A program made the position numbers and the translations under genes. Below the pieces are notes generated by a model. It did not search any database. It was not told the origin of the DNA and was given only the letters and a program-made list of their open reading frames with translations. A stretch of 31,455 nucleotides of DNA from Terfezia claveryi. Lineage: Eukaryota; Ascomycota; Pezizomycetes; Pezizales; Pezizaceae. Below are positions 1 to 10,656 of the stretch, piece by piece. Within the stretch, counting starts at the first letter, position 1. Each line of letters begins with the position of its first letter. The stretch is from assembly GCA_015179025.1 (NCBI GenBank), contig WHUX01000409.1, positions 1 through 31,455 of the forward strand, given 5' to 3'.

Positions 1-3000
1 TATCACCAATATCGCATGCATACCTACCCTGGTCGGAGATCACTCCCAAGCCCTCCCGATGTTTGTGACTAAGCTCAAATACCCGATTGTGCTCGGAATC
101 CTGTGGCTAAGAATGCACAATGTATTAGTCAGCTTCGGCTCTTATACCCTGCAGTTCATCAGCCAGTTTTGCCAAAAAACACTGAGGGAATCCGAAGACC
201 ACCATTACTGGGCTGTGTGCTTACCACCCCCGGTAATTTACCCGACCCAGGTGGTGCACCTGCTTGCGCACCTCGATGCCAATTCCCTTGTTTCCCCTGT
301 GCCCCCAGTTTCCCCTATGCCTCCGGATCTCCAAAAACCTCTAAATGTTGGCTTCATCAGGGTAGGGGCTTTCGCTTACCTCACCAGGAGGCACAAGCTG
401 AAGGCCCATGCCCTGTCCATACATGAGGTGAACCTGGAAATCAACAAGATGTGGCCTAAGGAGGAGTGGAAGGCCATGGTCCCAGATGAATACTACGAGT
501 TTATTGATCTGTTCTCGGAAAAAGCCACGGAGAAGCTGGCGCCCACCGACTATATGACCAACAATTCCGCTTGTAGAGGGTAAGACCCCCCCTATGGGCC
601 CTCTACGGAATGTTCCAGGTAGAGCTGGAGGCCTGAAGAAATACTTGTAGGAAAACCTCAACAAGAGCTTCATTCGCCATGGCTCTTCACCATCGGGTGC
701 TCCAGTGCTTTTTGTGAAGAAATCGGACGGCTCTCTCCGGTTGTGTGTCGATTACTGGGCCTAAACGAGATAATGGTCAAAAACAGGTGCCCTCTACCCC
801 TAAGCCAGGAGACATTAGCTAGGCTCTCCAAGGCCAAATGGTTCACCAAACTGGATTTAAGAGGAGCTTACAACCTGGTACGGATCGCCGAGGGGAGGAG
901 TGGAAAACTGCTTCCGAACATGATATGGCTATTTTGAGTATAATGTGATGCCCTTTGTAACGAGGGCTCCGGGGACAAGGCGACCAGGAGTACACCGGGG
1001 CGAGGACAGGGACGAGGTAACACACACGTAGGAATGCTATGTGTGTAATCAGGGGAAAGGCTAGGGCAAGGGCAAGAGGCAAGAGGGGCAGAGGGCAAGG
1101 AGCACGAGACACGCGGAGGCAGTTGCCGCGTGTATCGGAGGGGGGCAGCTGTGCTGCAGAGTTATTCCCAGGACAAGGCAAGACGAGGGGGTGTACAAGG
1201 GAGGTACACCTTCGCGGAGAGACAAGGTCCTGTATTAGGTATACAAGACATTGGATAGGGATCCAACGAGAGGGCGGAGAGAGCAAGCTATATATACAGG
1301 CTTCCTTCCTGGCCAAGGCCATCGGAAGGAATAAGGTTCCCGAGACCCCCTATCTCGGGAGCCGAGATAACAACAACGAGGTCAGACTAGGCTGGGAAGG
1401 GACGGTTGTGACACCCTTTGGCTAACCAATGGCCCTGCCTCCTTCCAGCACTTCATCAATGACACCTTGCGGGACTTCCTTGATGTATTCTGCACAGCTT
1501 ACCTGGACGATATCCTCATATACTCGGACTCACTAGTGGAATACAAAATCTATGTGAGGCAGGTACTAAAGAAGCTGGAGAAGGCCGGATTATACCTAAA
1601 ACTGGAGAAATGCGACTTTCATGTGCAGGAGGTCAAGTATCTGGGGTTAATCATCACTACAGAAGGTATCAGGATGGACCCCACTAAGGTTACCGCTGTT
1701 CAGGAATGGTAAACCCCAGCAAATCTCAAGGATGTCCAAGCCTTCCTGAGGTTCGCTAACTTTTACCGGCGGTTCATTCTAGGGTATTCGAAGATTGTAG
1801 CACCCCTCACCACCCTGACCAAAAAAGATCGGGGTTTCGACTGGAATCTAGAAGCCCAATCTGCCTTCCAGAATCTCAAGGAAGCCTTCTGCTCAGCGCC
1901 AATCCTGGCATATTTCAACTCTGACCAGGAGTGTGTCATTGTAACCAATGCCTCTGACTATGTCTCTGTGGGAATCCTCTCTCTGAACAATAATAAAGGT
2001 ATCCTCCACCCAGTGGCCTATTTCTCAAAGAAGCATTCCCCAGCTAAGTGCAACTACGAGATCTACGACAAGGAGCTGATAGCCATCATATGAGTATTCG
2101 AGGAATGGAGGCCACACCTGGAGTCAGCCAAGGGGATTATCGAAGTACTTTCCAACCATAAAAACCTTGAGTACTTTACCACCACTAAGCTGCTCAACCG
2201 ACGGCAGGCCAGGTGGTCGGAATTCCTCTCTCGGTTCAACTTTAAGATCAAGTACTGTCCTAGAAAAGCTGGTGGCAAGCCCGATGCGTTAACCTGGAGA
2301 TCTGGAGATCTCTCTAAGGGGGGAGATGAAAGGCTAAAATACTAAAATCAGGTAGTATTGAAGCCCAAAAACCTTGATCTGGCAGCCAATGTCCTTGCTA
2401 ATGCTGAGGTTGATGCGGAAGCCAAGGCCGCCATGGAAGCCGACCTCCGACAACTGGTGAGACGGGCATATGAGGATGACCCCTTGGCCAAGGAAATTAT
2501 CGCCGCAGTGGATTCTGGCTAGCGCCGCCACCCCAATATCTCCCTAGCCGAGTGTACCATCGAGGAAGGACTCCTCTACCACCTCGAACGGCTGTATGTG
2601 CCGGAAGGAGAGTTGCGCCTTCGATTGATCAATGAACACTATGACAGCCTGGTTGCAGGTTACCCTGGAGTGGCCAAAACGTTAGAGCTTCTAGCTAGGG
2701 AGTACACATGGATCGACCAACATAAGGACGTGGAGTAGTACATACAGAACTGCCATGTTTGCAAACATGCTAAGCCTGTCCGCCACGCTCCGTATGGGAT
2801 GCTGAAACCTCTGGATATCCCTAATCGGCCGTGGCTGCACCTGACTATGGACTTCGTAATAGGGTTGCCGGAAGACTTGTGGTTCAATGCCATCTTGATG
2901 GTGGTGGATCGGTTGACGAAAATGAGACATGTTATACCTTGTCGGGATACCTGCTCTGCTCCAGAGTTAGCCAATCTCTATCTCAATAATATATTCCAAT

Positions 3001-3899
3001 ACCATGGCCTCCCTGAATCGATCGTATCCGACCGTGGCCCCCAGTTTACCTCAGAATTCTGGCAAGCCTTCTGCGAACTTCTGGGGATCAAAGCACATCT
3101 GTCAACAGCATATCACCCCCAGACGGACGGCTAATTGAAGAGGATGAATGCCATTATGGAGCAATATCTACGGGCCTTTGTCAATTACCAGTAGGATAAC
3201 TGGGTTTCGTTGCTAGCCACCTGCGAATTTGCCGTGAACAACCAGTTCTTGGAATGCTCCAAAACCTCGCCTTTCCTGCCTAATTACAGTTGGCACCCCT
3301 GGTTCATGGATGCCCTGGCGCCCTTGCAAAAAGCCCACCCCCCAGCTAAGGAGTTCATGGTTGGAATTGCTGAACTCCACCGTACCCTGAAAGCCGAGCT
3401 GGAATATGCGCAAGCCCGGCAAGCTGAGTATACTAACAGATCATAGTTGCCAGCCCCTAGATATCAGCCAGGAGACAAGGTATGGCTTTCCAGCTGGCAC
3501 TTCCGAACAGAATGCCCCTCCCGCAAGCTAAATCATAAATTTCTGGGACTCTTTGAGGTATTGGCTGCTGTGGGAACTCACGCCTATCGATTGAGGTTTC
3601 CCAAAAATATCAAACGACACCCAGTCGTCCATGTTTCCGAGATCGAGCCTGCTGCTAGCGACTCTCTGACAGGCCAGGAAAACCCCCCCTCTCCTCCTGT
3701 AGTTATCGAAGGTGAGGAGGAATGGGAGGTGGAGGAAGTGCTGGACTCCCGAAGAAGATATGGGCACCTGCAATATATGGTCAAATGGTTGGGGGACGAG
3801 GAGACGACCTGGCAACCAGCCGAAGATCTAGAGAACACATAGGACTTGGTCACCTTGTTCCACCAGCGTTACTCCCAGAAACCCCGCCCCACCCAATGA
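1..3899 (+). pseudogene. pol: Gypsy pol pseudogene of copy A (protease end, RT, RNase H, integrase, chromodomain)
   Basis: Order seen: protease C-terminal part (1-about 250), linker, RT (about 590-1700, split by the solo LTR), RNase H (about 1890-2300), integrase zinc domain (about 2620-2770), integrase core (about 2820-3200), GPY/F-like region (about 3447-3610) and chromodomain (about 3723-3842), ending at TGA 3897-3899. The RT motif YLDD is intact at 1500-1511. The RNase H motif reads TNAS where TDAS is expected (1944-1955). Integrase keeps Asp at 2850 and Asp at 3030, but the Glu position reads Lys (3138). The zinc-domain GHPG is GYPG. Frameshifts lie near 545 and 760 and between 890 and 950. 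In-frame stops (for example 1710, 2091, 2343, 2520, 3132, 3192) mostly match CAA, CAG or CGA in copy B. Dead gene. Confidence 0.9.
956..1413 (-). mobile_element. Solo LTR of family 1, reversed, inside copy A's RT gene
   Basis: The segment begins TGTAACGAGG and ends GTTGTGACA. Its reverse complement aligns with the 3' LTR of copy A (start TGTCACAACC, end AGAGCCCTCGTTACA). It is flanked by a perfect 5-bp TSD, CCCTT (951-955 and 1414-1418). Removing the insert plus one TSD rejoins the RT motif MPFGLTN. LTR plus TSD is 463 bp, which accounts for the frame change in A across this point. Only one LTR is present, so the internal region was lost by LTR-LTR recombination. This copy lacks the clean 30-nt dyad of its relatives. 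Confidence 0.93.
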
Positions 3900-4068
3900 T
3901 GTTCTTGTCATCCTGGTATTAGTTATTAGGGTTGTTATTGTCGTTGTTATCATGGTTATTGTTGGTATGTACTTCTGGCATTGGGGTTGTGTTATGGGTT
4001 ATTGGTTATTCGCCTGTCTTGTTTGTTTGTTTTTTCGCCTTGCTTCGTGTCGCTTGGGCTCTGAGCCT
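3900..4068 (+). other. 3' untranslated spacer of copy A
   Basis: T- and G-rich, non-coding stretch between the pol stop and the polypurine tract, with repeated GTTATTG/TTGTTT runs. A matching spacer lies in copy B at about 17571-17765. No gene is seen here. Confidence 0.7.
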
Positions 4069-4081
4069 AAAGGGGGGATAG
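4069..4081 (+). promoter_or_regulatory. Polypurine tract of copy A (plus-strand primer)
   Basis: AAAGGGGGGATAG lies directly before the 3' LTR start TGTTACAAC. In LTR retrotransposons this tract survives RNase H and primes plus-strand DNA. The same tract precedes B's 3' LTR at 17766-17777. Confidence 0.85.
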
Positions 4082-4172
4082 TGTTACAACCATCCTTTCC
4101 TAGCCGTGTTTGAGAGTCAGACGGGATTCCGTCCAACTCTCGTTATTGTTGATTGATATCGTTGTTATCTCT

Positions 4173-4199
4173 GTTCCCGAGATAAGGGGTCTCGGGAAC
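4173..4199 (+). promoter_or_regulatory. U3 hairpin of copy A LTR
   Basis: Ten-base arms GTTCCCGAGA and TCTCGGGAAC pair perfectly around the loop TAAGGGG. The stem is kept in B's LTRs with paired changes (4850-4876 and 17869-17895). It lies about 40 bp upstream of the TATA-like run, so it is in U3. Confidence 0.75.
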
Positions 4200-4236
4200 C
4201 TTATTCCTTCCGGTGGCCTTGGCTAGGAAGGAAGCC

Positions 4237-4246
4237 TATATATATA
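4237..4246 (+). promoter_or_regulatory. TATA-like element in copy A LTR
   Basis: An uninterrupted TATATATATA follows the U3 hairpin. The same place in B's LTRs has TATATATA (4916-4923 and 17935-17942). This is the likely pol II promoter core defining the U3/R boundary; the transcription start is not determined. Confidence 0.6.
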
Positions 4247-4578
4247 GCTTGCTCTTTCTGCCCTCTCGTTGGATCCCCATCCAACATCTTGTATATGCAA
4301 TACAGGACCTTGCCTCTTCCAGCGCTTGTGCACCTCCCTTGTGCACCCCCCTTATCTCGTGAACCACTCTACAGCACAGCTGCCTCCCTCTGACACATGC
4401 GGCAACTGCCTCCGCGTGTCTCGTGCCCCTTGCCCTCTGCTTCTCTCGCCCTCGCCTTTACCCCTGTCCTAGCCTTTTCCCCTAGTCACACATGTAGTGT
4501 TCCTACGTGTGTGTTACCCTAGCCTTGCCCTTGCCCCACGTACCCTTTGGTCGCCTTGTCCCCAGAGCCCTTGTTACA

Positions 4579-4758
4579 TCTTGTGTCAGATAGCGATTTC
4601 AGTAAATACACCAAAACATTGTATATGGTTTATATTGCTTGAATTTCCCGCATTTCTACCAAATACCCAGGTATTTTGTTGATTCGTTTTGGCCCAATCA
4701 GTAGCAGTGCAATTGGTATCCAGGCATGCATTATATGTGTATTGCGTATAGAGCTTCC
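4579..4758 (-). pseudogene. Plavaka-like DDE transposase fragment, downstream part
   Basis: Read on the minus strand, this 180-bp piece continues the reading frame of the 18321-19288 fragment once element B and one CTTCC copy are removed. Visible motifs are HAWIPIALL, IGPKRINKIPGY and a YLLKSLSD stretch, which resemble the block following SIGNI in Plavaka-type (CACTA-related) fungal transposases. One in-frame TAA (at a likely Gln) interrupts it. It ends abruptly at the 3' LTR of copy A, so the rest of the gene lies beyond A, outside the window. Family assignment is from motif memory, without a search. Confidence 0.72.
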
Positions 4759-5301
4759 TGTCACAACTGTCCTTTCCTAGCTAGGTTTGAGAGTCAGAAG
4801 GGATTCCGTCCGACTCTTGTTATTGTTGATTAATATCATTATTATCTCTGTTCCCAAGATAAGGGGTCTTGGGAACCTTATTCCTTCTAGTGGCCTTGGC
4901 CAGGAAGGAAGCTTGTATATATAGCTTACTCTCTCTGCCCTCTCATTGGATCCCCATCTAATATCTTGCATACCCAATACAGGACCTTGCTTCCTCTGCA
5001 CTGGTGTACCTTCTCTGTACACACCCTGTATCCCGTGAACAACTCTGTAGCAACAGCTGTCTCCTTCTGACACACATAACAACTGCTTCCGTGTGTCTCT
5101 TACCTCTTGCCCTTGTCCCCCGTCCCAGCCTCCCCAGTTACATACGTAGCGTTCCTACGTGTGTATTACACTAGCCCTGCCCTTGCCTTGCACCTAGCCT
5201 TTCCCCTAGTTATACACGTAGCATTCCTACGTATGCGATTCCTACTTACCATAGCTCTAGCATACCTCTTGGTCGCCTTGTCTCCTAGAGCCTATGTTAT
5301 A
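4759..5301 (+). repeat. 5' LTR of copy B (543 bp)
   Basis: Starts TGTCACAACTG and ends CCTATGTTATA; the last dinucleotide is TA in both LTRs instead of the usual CA. Seen: the 30-nt dyad at 4789-4818, the U3 hairpin at 4850-4876, TATA-like TATATATA at 4916-4923, and two copies of an ACGTAG/CTACGT dyad segment (about 5137-5168 and 5208-5236). The duplication explains the length excess over copy A's LTR. Confidence 0.95.
4850..4876 (+). promoter_or_regulatory. U3 hairpin of copy B 5' LTR
   Basis: Arms GTTCCCAAGA and TCTTGGGAAC pair perfectly around TAAGGGG. Compared with A (GTTCCCGAGA/TCTCGGGAAC), one base pair changed in both arms, which keeps the stem. Confidence 0.75.
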
Positions 5302-5428
5302 CTACGTTAGATCACTCTGACTAACTGGTACATTGTCCAAACCAACTCTATTACCTACCGACAGGTTCCAAGCGTAGAGGGAAACCCCAATTCCCTCAAA
5401 TCCAGCCCAGCTGTTGGAATACCGCAGA
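5302..5428 (+). other. 5' leader of copy B
   Basis: Short non-coding leader between the LTR and the gag start. TGGTACATTG at 5326-5335 has the TGG expected of a tRNA-complementary primer site, but it lies 25 nt after the LTR end, so the primer-binding assignment is uncertain. Confidence 0.4.
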
Positions 5429-6493
5429 ATGGCTAACAATATCTTTACTGCCACCTATACAATTGGCGAAAAACAAGGAGTGGAACTCTAGATCACCAAA
5501 CGAAAACTAAAGGAAGCTGAGGACAAAATTCTTCTTCTCTGAGAAGATCTTGCAGATGACCAAGTTACTATTCACAACCTCAACCATGCCCTTGCTACTG
5601 CAACTGTACAGGCATCTGCAACTGCCATGCCTGCCAAAACCCAAGATCTCCCCACCCTACCCAAATTCAACAGTGAATGGGCCTGCCTCAAGGCCTGGAA
5701 AAACTCCATCAATATTAAGCTCAATGGAGACGCTGCTAAATTCCCAACCACCTAGCACAAACTTGCGTACGTTTACGGCCAGCTAGAAGGAAGGGCTCTA
5801 GACCAGGTCCAGCTCTATGTGTTGGGAATAGGTATCAATTTGGCGGATATTCCTTCCCTATTCATGATCCTCGACCGAGCATTTGGAGATCCGGATCCAG
5901 AGAGAACGGCCACACTAGCCCTCTGGGCCCTCCAACAAAAAAACACTAACCTGGCCACCTATGTAGCTGAATTCTCTAGACTGGCTGCAAAAGTTGAATG
6001 GAGTAACAAGATCAAACTGGATCAATTCCAGGAAGGTTTAAACATGGAATTAAGACAGGCCCTTATCAATTTTCTAGACGTATATACTCTTGAAGAATTC
6101 ATTGTTTAGGCCAGCTGATTGGAGCAAAAGATGCCCAGGTTCCAGAATAGCCTAAAGGCCTCCCTAACAACAACAGCAGCCCCCCGATCGGCCTTTCTAG
6201 TTGCTTGCCCCTAGCCACAGGTCCCCATAACCTCGAACAAGCTAGCCCACCCTTCCCTCATGGCAGGCAGACTGGCCCCTATGGACTTATTTGTGGGCAG
6301 ACCCCGCCTGACCCAAGAAGAGAAGGAACGCCGCTGGAATAATGGGCTATGCAGAGTCTGTGGGAAGGCTGACCACTTCATTGCAGCCTGCCCCCTTCGA
6401 AAGAATCACTCCCTGGCCGTCCACGCAATCGACACTCTAGTACCTAGGATTGAAGAGCTTAATGAGTCAGGAAAATCCCTATCCCTTGCCTAG
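5429..6493 (+). pseudogene. gag: Gag pseudogene of copy B
   Basis: The start is the ATG at 5429 (MANNIFTATY), in one frame with the later gag segments through to TAG 6491-6493, about 354 codons. The N-terminal part is helical with a possible coiled coil. The retrotransposon-gag core (about 5640-6110) has FRAFGDPD-like residues (AFGDPDPE) and an LATYVAEFSRL stretch. A CCHC zinc knuckle is intact at 6350-6391 (C-x2-C-x4-H-x4-C, beginning CRVCGKADH), as expected for RNA packaging. In-frame stops occur at about 5489, 5540, 5753, 6107, 6116 and 6212. Gag's end overlaps the pol frame (see 6466). Confidence 0.88.
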
Positions 6494-8748
6494 TTACTGA
6501 CACTAGTAAGGGACCTGCCACAAGCCAGTTGTCTTTGTCTGCATTTTCCGTTTCTTCTGCTTCTGTTGTTAATGAATCTCGCTTATTCAGCAAGTACTTT
6601 GTTGTATCTATCTTTCTCAAAATCAATGATAGAACAATCACTACGTTAGCCATTATAGATTGTGGAGCTTCAGGAATTGTATTCATTGACCAGGCCTTCG
6701 TCAGTAAATTCTTTATGCCTACGTCTAAGCTTAAAACCCCTCGTGTCGTGGATGTCATTGACGGTCGGCCCATCTGCTCCTCCGATATCACCTAGATTGC
6801 ATGTGTGCCTGCCCTAGTCGGGGATCACTCCAAAGCAAACCTTCCAATGTTCGTGACAAAGCTTATATACCCGATTGTCCTTGGAATCCCGTGTCTTAGA
6901 ATGCACGATGTATCTGTTATCTTCGGCTCCTATACCCTGTAGTTCAACAGCCAATATTACAAAAAGCATTGTGGGAATCTAAAGGCCACCATCACTGGGT
7001 TATGTGCCTTGCCCGCCCCGATAATCTACCTGATCCAGGTGGTGCACCTACTTGCGCACCTCAATGACAACTCCTCTGTGCCTCCTGTTTTTCCTGTGCC
7101 CCTAGTTTCCACTGATTCCCCTGTCTTACCCCCTCTACAAAAAACTCTGAATGTTAGCTTCATTGGAGTAGGGGCTTTCACTTACCTCACTAGGAGGCAT
7201 AAGCTAAAGGCTCATACACTGTCAATACATGAGGTAAATTTGGAGATTAATAAGATACAGTCGAAGGAGGAGTGGAAGTCCATGGTGCCGGATGAATACC
7301 ATGAATTCATCGGCCTGTTCTCGGAAAAGGCCGCAGAAAAACTCGCACCCCACCGGCCATATAACCACACGATTCCACTAATAGAGGGTAAAACTACCCC
7401 CCTATGGGCCCCTCTATGGAATGTCCCGGTTGGAGCTGGAAGCTTGGAAGTAATACTTAGAGGAAAACCTCAACAAAAGCTTCATTCGCCACAGCTCCTC
7501 ACTAGTAGGTGCCCCAGTCCTTTTCGTCAAGAAATCGGACGGCTCCCTTCCATTGTGTGTTGATTATCGAGGCCTAAACGAGATAATGGTCGAGAATAGG
7601 TATCCCCTGCCTCTAATTTAGGAGACATTAGCCAGGCTTTCAAAAGCCAAATAGTTTACCAAACTGGATTTGAGAGGGGCATACAACTTAGTACGGGTTG
7701 CCGAGAGGGAGGAGTAGAAAACGGCATTCCGAACTTATTATGGCCACTTCGAGTACAATGTCATGCCCTTTGGATTGACTAATACTCTAGCCTCTTTCCA
7801 GCACTTTATCAATGATACTCTACAAGACTTTTTGGATGTGTTCTGCACGGCCTACCTTGACAATATCCTGATTTATTTAGCCACCCTGACAGAGCACAAA
7901 ATCCATGTCTGACAAGTGCTAGAAAAGCTGGAGCAAGCTAGATTATACCTCAAGCCTGAAAAATGCGAATTTCATATGCAGGAGGTTAAGTATCTGGGGT
8001 TAATCATCACTACAGAGGGCATCAGGATAGACCCTGCCAAGGTTACCGCTGTCCAAGAATAGCAAATACCAGTGAATATCAAGGATGTCCAGGCATTCCT
8101 AGAGATCGCCAACTTTTACTGGTGTTTTATCCTGGGATATTTGAAGATCATAGCCCTCTTCACTGCCCTGATCAAAAAAGACCAGCATTTCAACTGGAAT
8201 CCAGAAGCCCAATCTGCTTTCCAGAACCTCAAGGAAGCCTTCTGCTTGGTGCCAATCCTGGCACATTTCAACCTTGACTAGGAGTGTGTCATCGAAACCG
8301 ATGCCTCATACTATATTTCCGTGGGAATCCTCTGTCAGAACGATAATAAAGGCATCCTCTACCTAATGGCCTATTCCTCAAAAAAGCATTCCCCAGCTGA
8401 GTGCAACTATGAGATCTACGACAAGGAGATGATGGCCATCATGCGAGCATTCGAGAAATAGAGGCCACACCTGGAGTCAGCCAAGGGGATTATAGAAGTA
8501 CTTTCCGACAATAAAAACCTTATGTACTTTACCACCACCAAGCTGCTCAACCAATGGCAGGCTAGGTGGTCAGAATTCCTCTCTTGGTTCAACTTTAAAA
8601 TCAAGTACCATCCTAGAAAAGCTGGTAGCAAGCCCGATGCATTAACCCGGAGATCAGGAGATCTCCCTAGGGAGGGGGATGAAAGGCTAAAATACCAAAA
8701 TCAGGTGGTATTAAAGCCCAAAAACCTTGATCTGACAGCCAATGTCCT
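6466..8748 (+). pseudogene. pol: Pol pseudogene of copy B, first part (protease, RT, RNase H)
   Basis: The pol frame opens at 6466, overlapping gag's last 28 nt in the -1 frame, the usual arrangement for a -1 frameshift Gag-Pol. Protease has IIDCGASG (catalytic Asp 6658-6660). A frameshift near 7390 moves RT to another frame. RT has [14 protein letters not shown] and MPFGLTN, but the catalytic box reads YLDN (7853-7864) where YLDD is needed. RNase H keeps TDAS (about 8297) and runs to about 8640 ([10 protein letters not shown]). Several TAG/TAA/TGA codons are in frame. The gene is interrupted at 8748 by element C and resumes at 16058. Confidence 0.9.
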
Positions 8749-8753
8749 CGCTG

Positions 8754-9380
8754 AGTTACAGGTGGGCTGTAACTATGAATATACTAGTCAGCGGTGGGGG
8801 TACAAAGAGGTTATCGGTAATAAGTAAAAGTATAAATGCAGTAACAACTCGGGTGTAAAGTGGACTTGATAAGAATAAAGCTATATGTAGACTTAAAACA
8901 CCACTTGGGTCTTATTGTATTAACTATGTAAAAGCAGTAGCTTATATAGAAGCGTTGATCTGATAACTCATTATCAAATCTGACGACACTTCCTATAATG
9001 GCTTAGTAGAACTGGCATCAGATGGTTGCCTAGAATAGGAAGATGCTTTCTATTTAGGAACTCTGTAGTCTGACATACATTGATTAGGCAGCCTGAACTT
9101 CTACGCATTATAGTCAGGCTATCATATAGAAGATAAGCTTGTATATAACGAATAACAAGATAAAAATAATGAATATAAGAACTTAATGGATATCTATAGA
9201 AGAGAGTACATATATGAGAATGCATTTAGAGGTCACATGCTTCCTTGCTCCAATACCTGTCCATTCCAGACATATTACTCGCATCTATATGGTTGATCAG
9301 GCCATAGTAGTTAGCAGCCATAACTTTTAGGTATTGGAATATTCCCTATCGAGGGTAGGCCTCTTACCTGAGCTATAAAA
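8754..9380 (-). repeat. 3' LTR of copy C (627 bp)
   Basis: Aligns along its length with 15434-16057. It begins AGTTACAGG where the partner has TGTTACAGG, and ends CTATAAAA where the partner has CTGTAACA. The undamaged partner shows perfect 8-bp terminal inverted repeats TGTTACAG/CTGTAACA. It adjoins TSD CGCTG on the left. Confidence 0.92.
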
Positions 9381-10656
9381 TTACTCCCTGTTCCGAGACA
9401 GCTGTTCTCAGCTAAATACAAGTCTTTCCGACCCTGGAGAAGACAAGTATTAGTAATAACTCAGGTAACCATAGTGGTATAGGTACTGACCATCCCAACC
9501 AATACCTCTATCCCATTTAAGGGTACCATAAGACTGGTGTACCTGCACATACATGCTATGGCCATTAAAAACCAAACCTCTTGCCAAAAAACCCACAGGG
9601 AAAAGGTGATGAGTAGGAGAGTAAAAGGTACCATGTTTTTATCGATGAAACACAGAATGCAAGTCCAAACTTTAGACGTCTCTTTCATCACGTGGCTTGT
9701 TGGGGAAATTCTCACGATACTTTTTGAGCTTCTCTGGATAGTTATCCAACTTGTTGAAGGTCTCCCAAGTGTCTTCAAACTTCGTATATCCTTCCCAACA
9801 GACCCTATACTTGACTACTCCTCAATTCTTGCGGAAGTCCACAATGGACTCAACTTCAAAGATATCCGGTTCATCTTTGTCTATATCTTGTAGCTCATTC
9901 CGTTGTCTGAATAGCTTTAGTAGGGTAACATGAACAATATTGTGCCATCGAGTACCTTATAGAACTTTGAGTCTGTATGCGTATGAACCAATAGTTTCAA
10001 TAACCTTGTAGGGCCCTATCCACTTGTTGGTAAGGGAACGGTTGTTTCCAGCTCGTATCTGTAGGTTCCGGCAGTCAACTAATATCCAATCATCAATAGC
10101 AAACCTGGGTGCCTTTTCGAGGTGTATAGCACTTCTTTTATGGTTGATTTACTTGAGGGTATTGTAAATTTGGTTGTGCACAGTTGTCATTCGGTCTAGC
10201 CATTCTTCTGCAGTGGGAGAGGAGAATTTGTAGTCATTTGAGAGGTAGATGGTATGAGGGTCGAAGCCATACAGATTTCGGTAAGGAGAGTATTTATGAG
10301 CGGAGTGGGCAGTAGTATTATAGGCAAACCCAGCTAAGAGTAGCCATCGTTTCCAACGAGCTTGCCTATCGTGACAGTAGATGTGGAGGTACTGCTTAAG
10401 TGTTTAGACTGCTAGTTCAGCAAGTCCATCGGTCTGAGGGTGATAGGTAGTGGAGAGGCAGAGGGTTATGTTGAACTTTTGGTTGAGCTCCTTAAGGAAT
10501 CTAGAAGCGAATTGTAGACCACGATCAGAGGTAATGTGTCTGGAAAGGCCATAAAGTCTCCATATCGCGTTAATATAAATATTAACAACCTCGGATGCTA
10601 TCCATATAGTCTTTGCTGGAATATAGTGTTGTACTTTCATAAACCAGTATATAATA

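Larger units (their letters stand above)
1..4578 (+). mobile_element. Ty3/gypsy chromovirus, family 1 copy A (5' truncated by window)
   Basis: Seen: a plus-strand pol region runs from protease to chromodomain, then a polypurine tract and a 3' LTR at 4082-4578. The 5' LTR and gag lie outside the window. The copy is closely similar to copy B downstream; the window's first bases match B near 6785. Its reading frame is broken by stops, small deletions and an inserted reverse solo LTR (956-1413). The base after the LTR starts the Plavaka-like transposase fragment, so A sits in that gene; the expected TSD would be TCTTG (4579-4583), but the partner lies outside. Inferred to be old and immobile. Confidence 0.93.
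4082..4578 (+). repeat. 3' LTR of copy A (497 bp)
   Basis: It runs from TGTTACAACC to CTTGTTACA and follows a polypurine tract. Features seen: a 30-nt dyad with 7-bp outer arms GAGAGTC/AACTCTC around GACGG-GATT-CCGTC (4112-4141); a 27-nt hairpin GTTCCCGAGA/TCTCGGGAAC (4173-4199); a TATA-like run at 4237-4246; and one copy of a CACATGTAG/CTACGTGTG dyad near 4487-4511. It is shorter than B's 543-bp LTRs mainly because it has one copy of that last segment where B has two. Confidence 0.92.
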
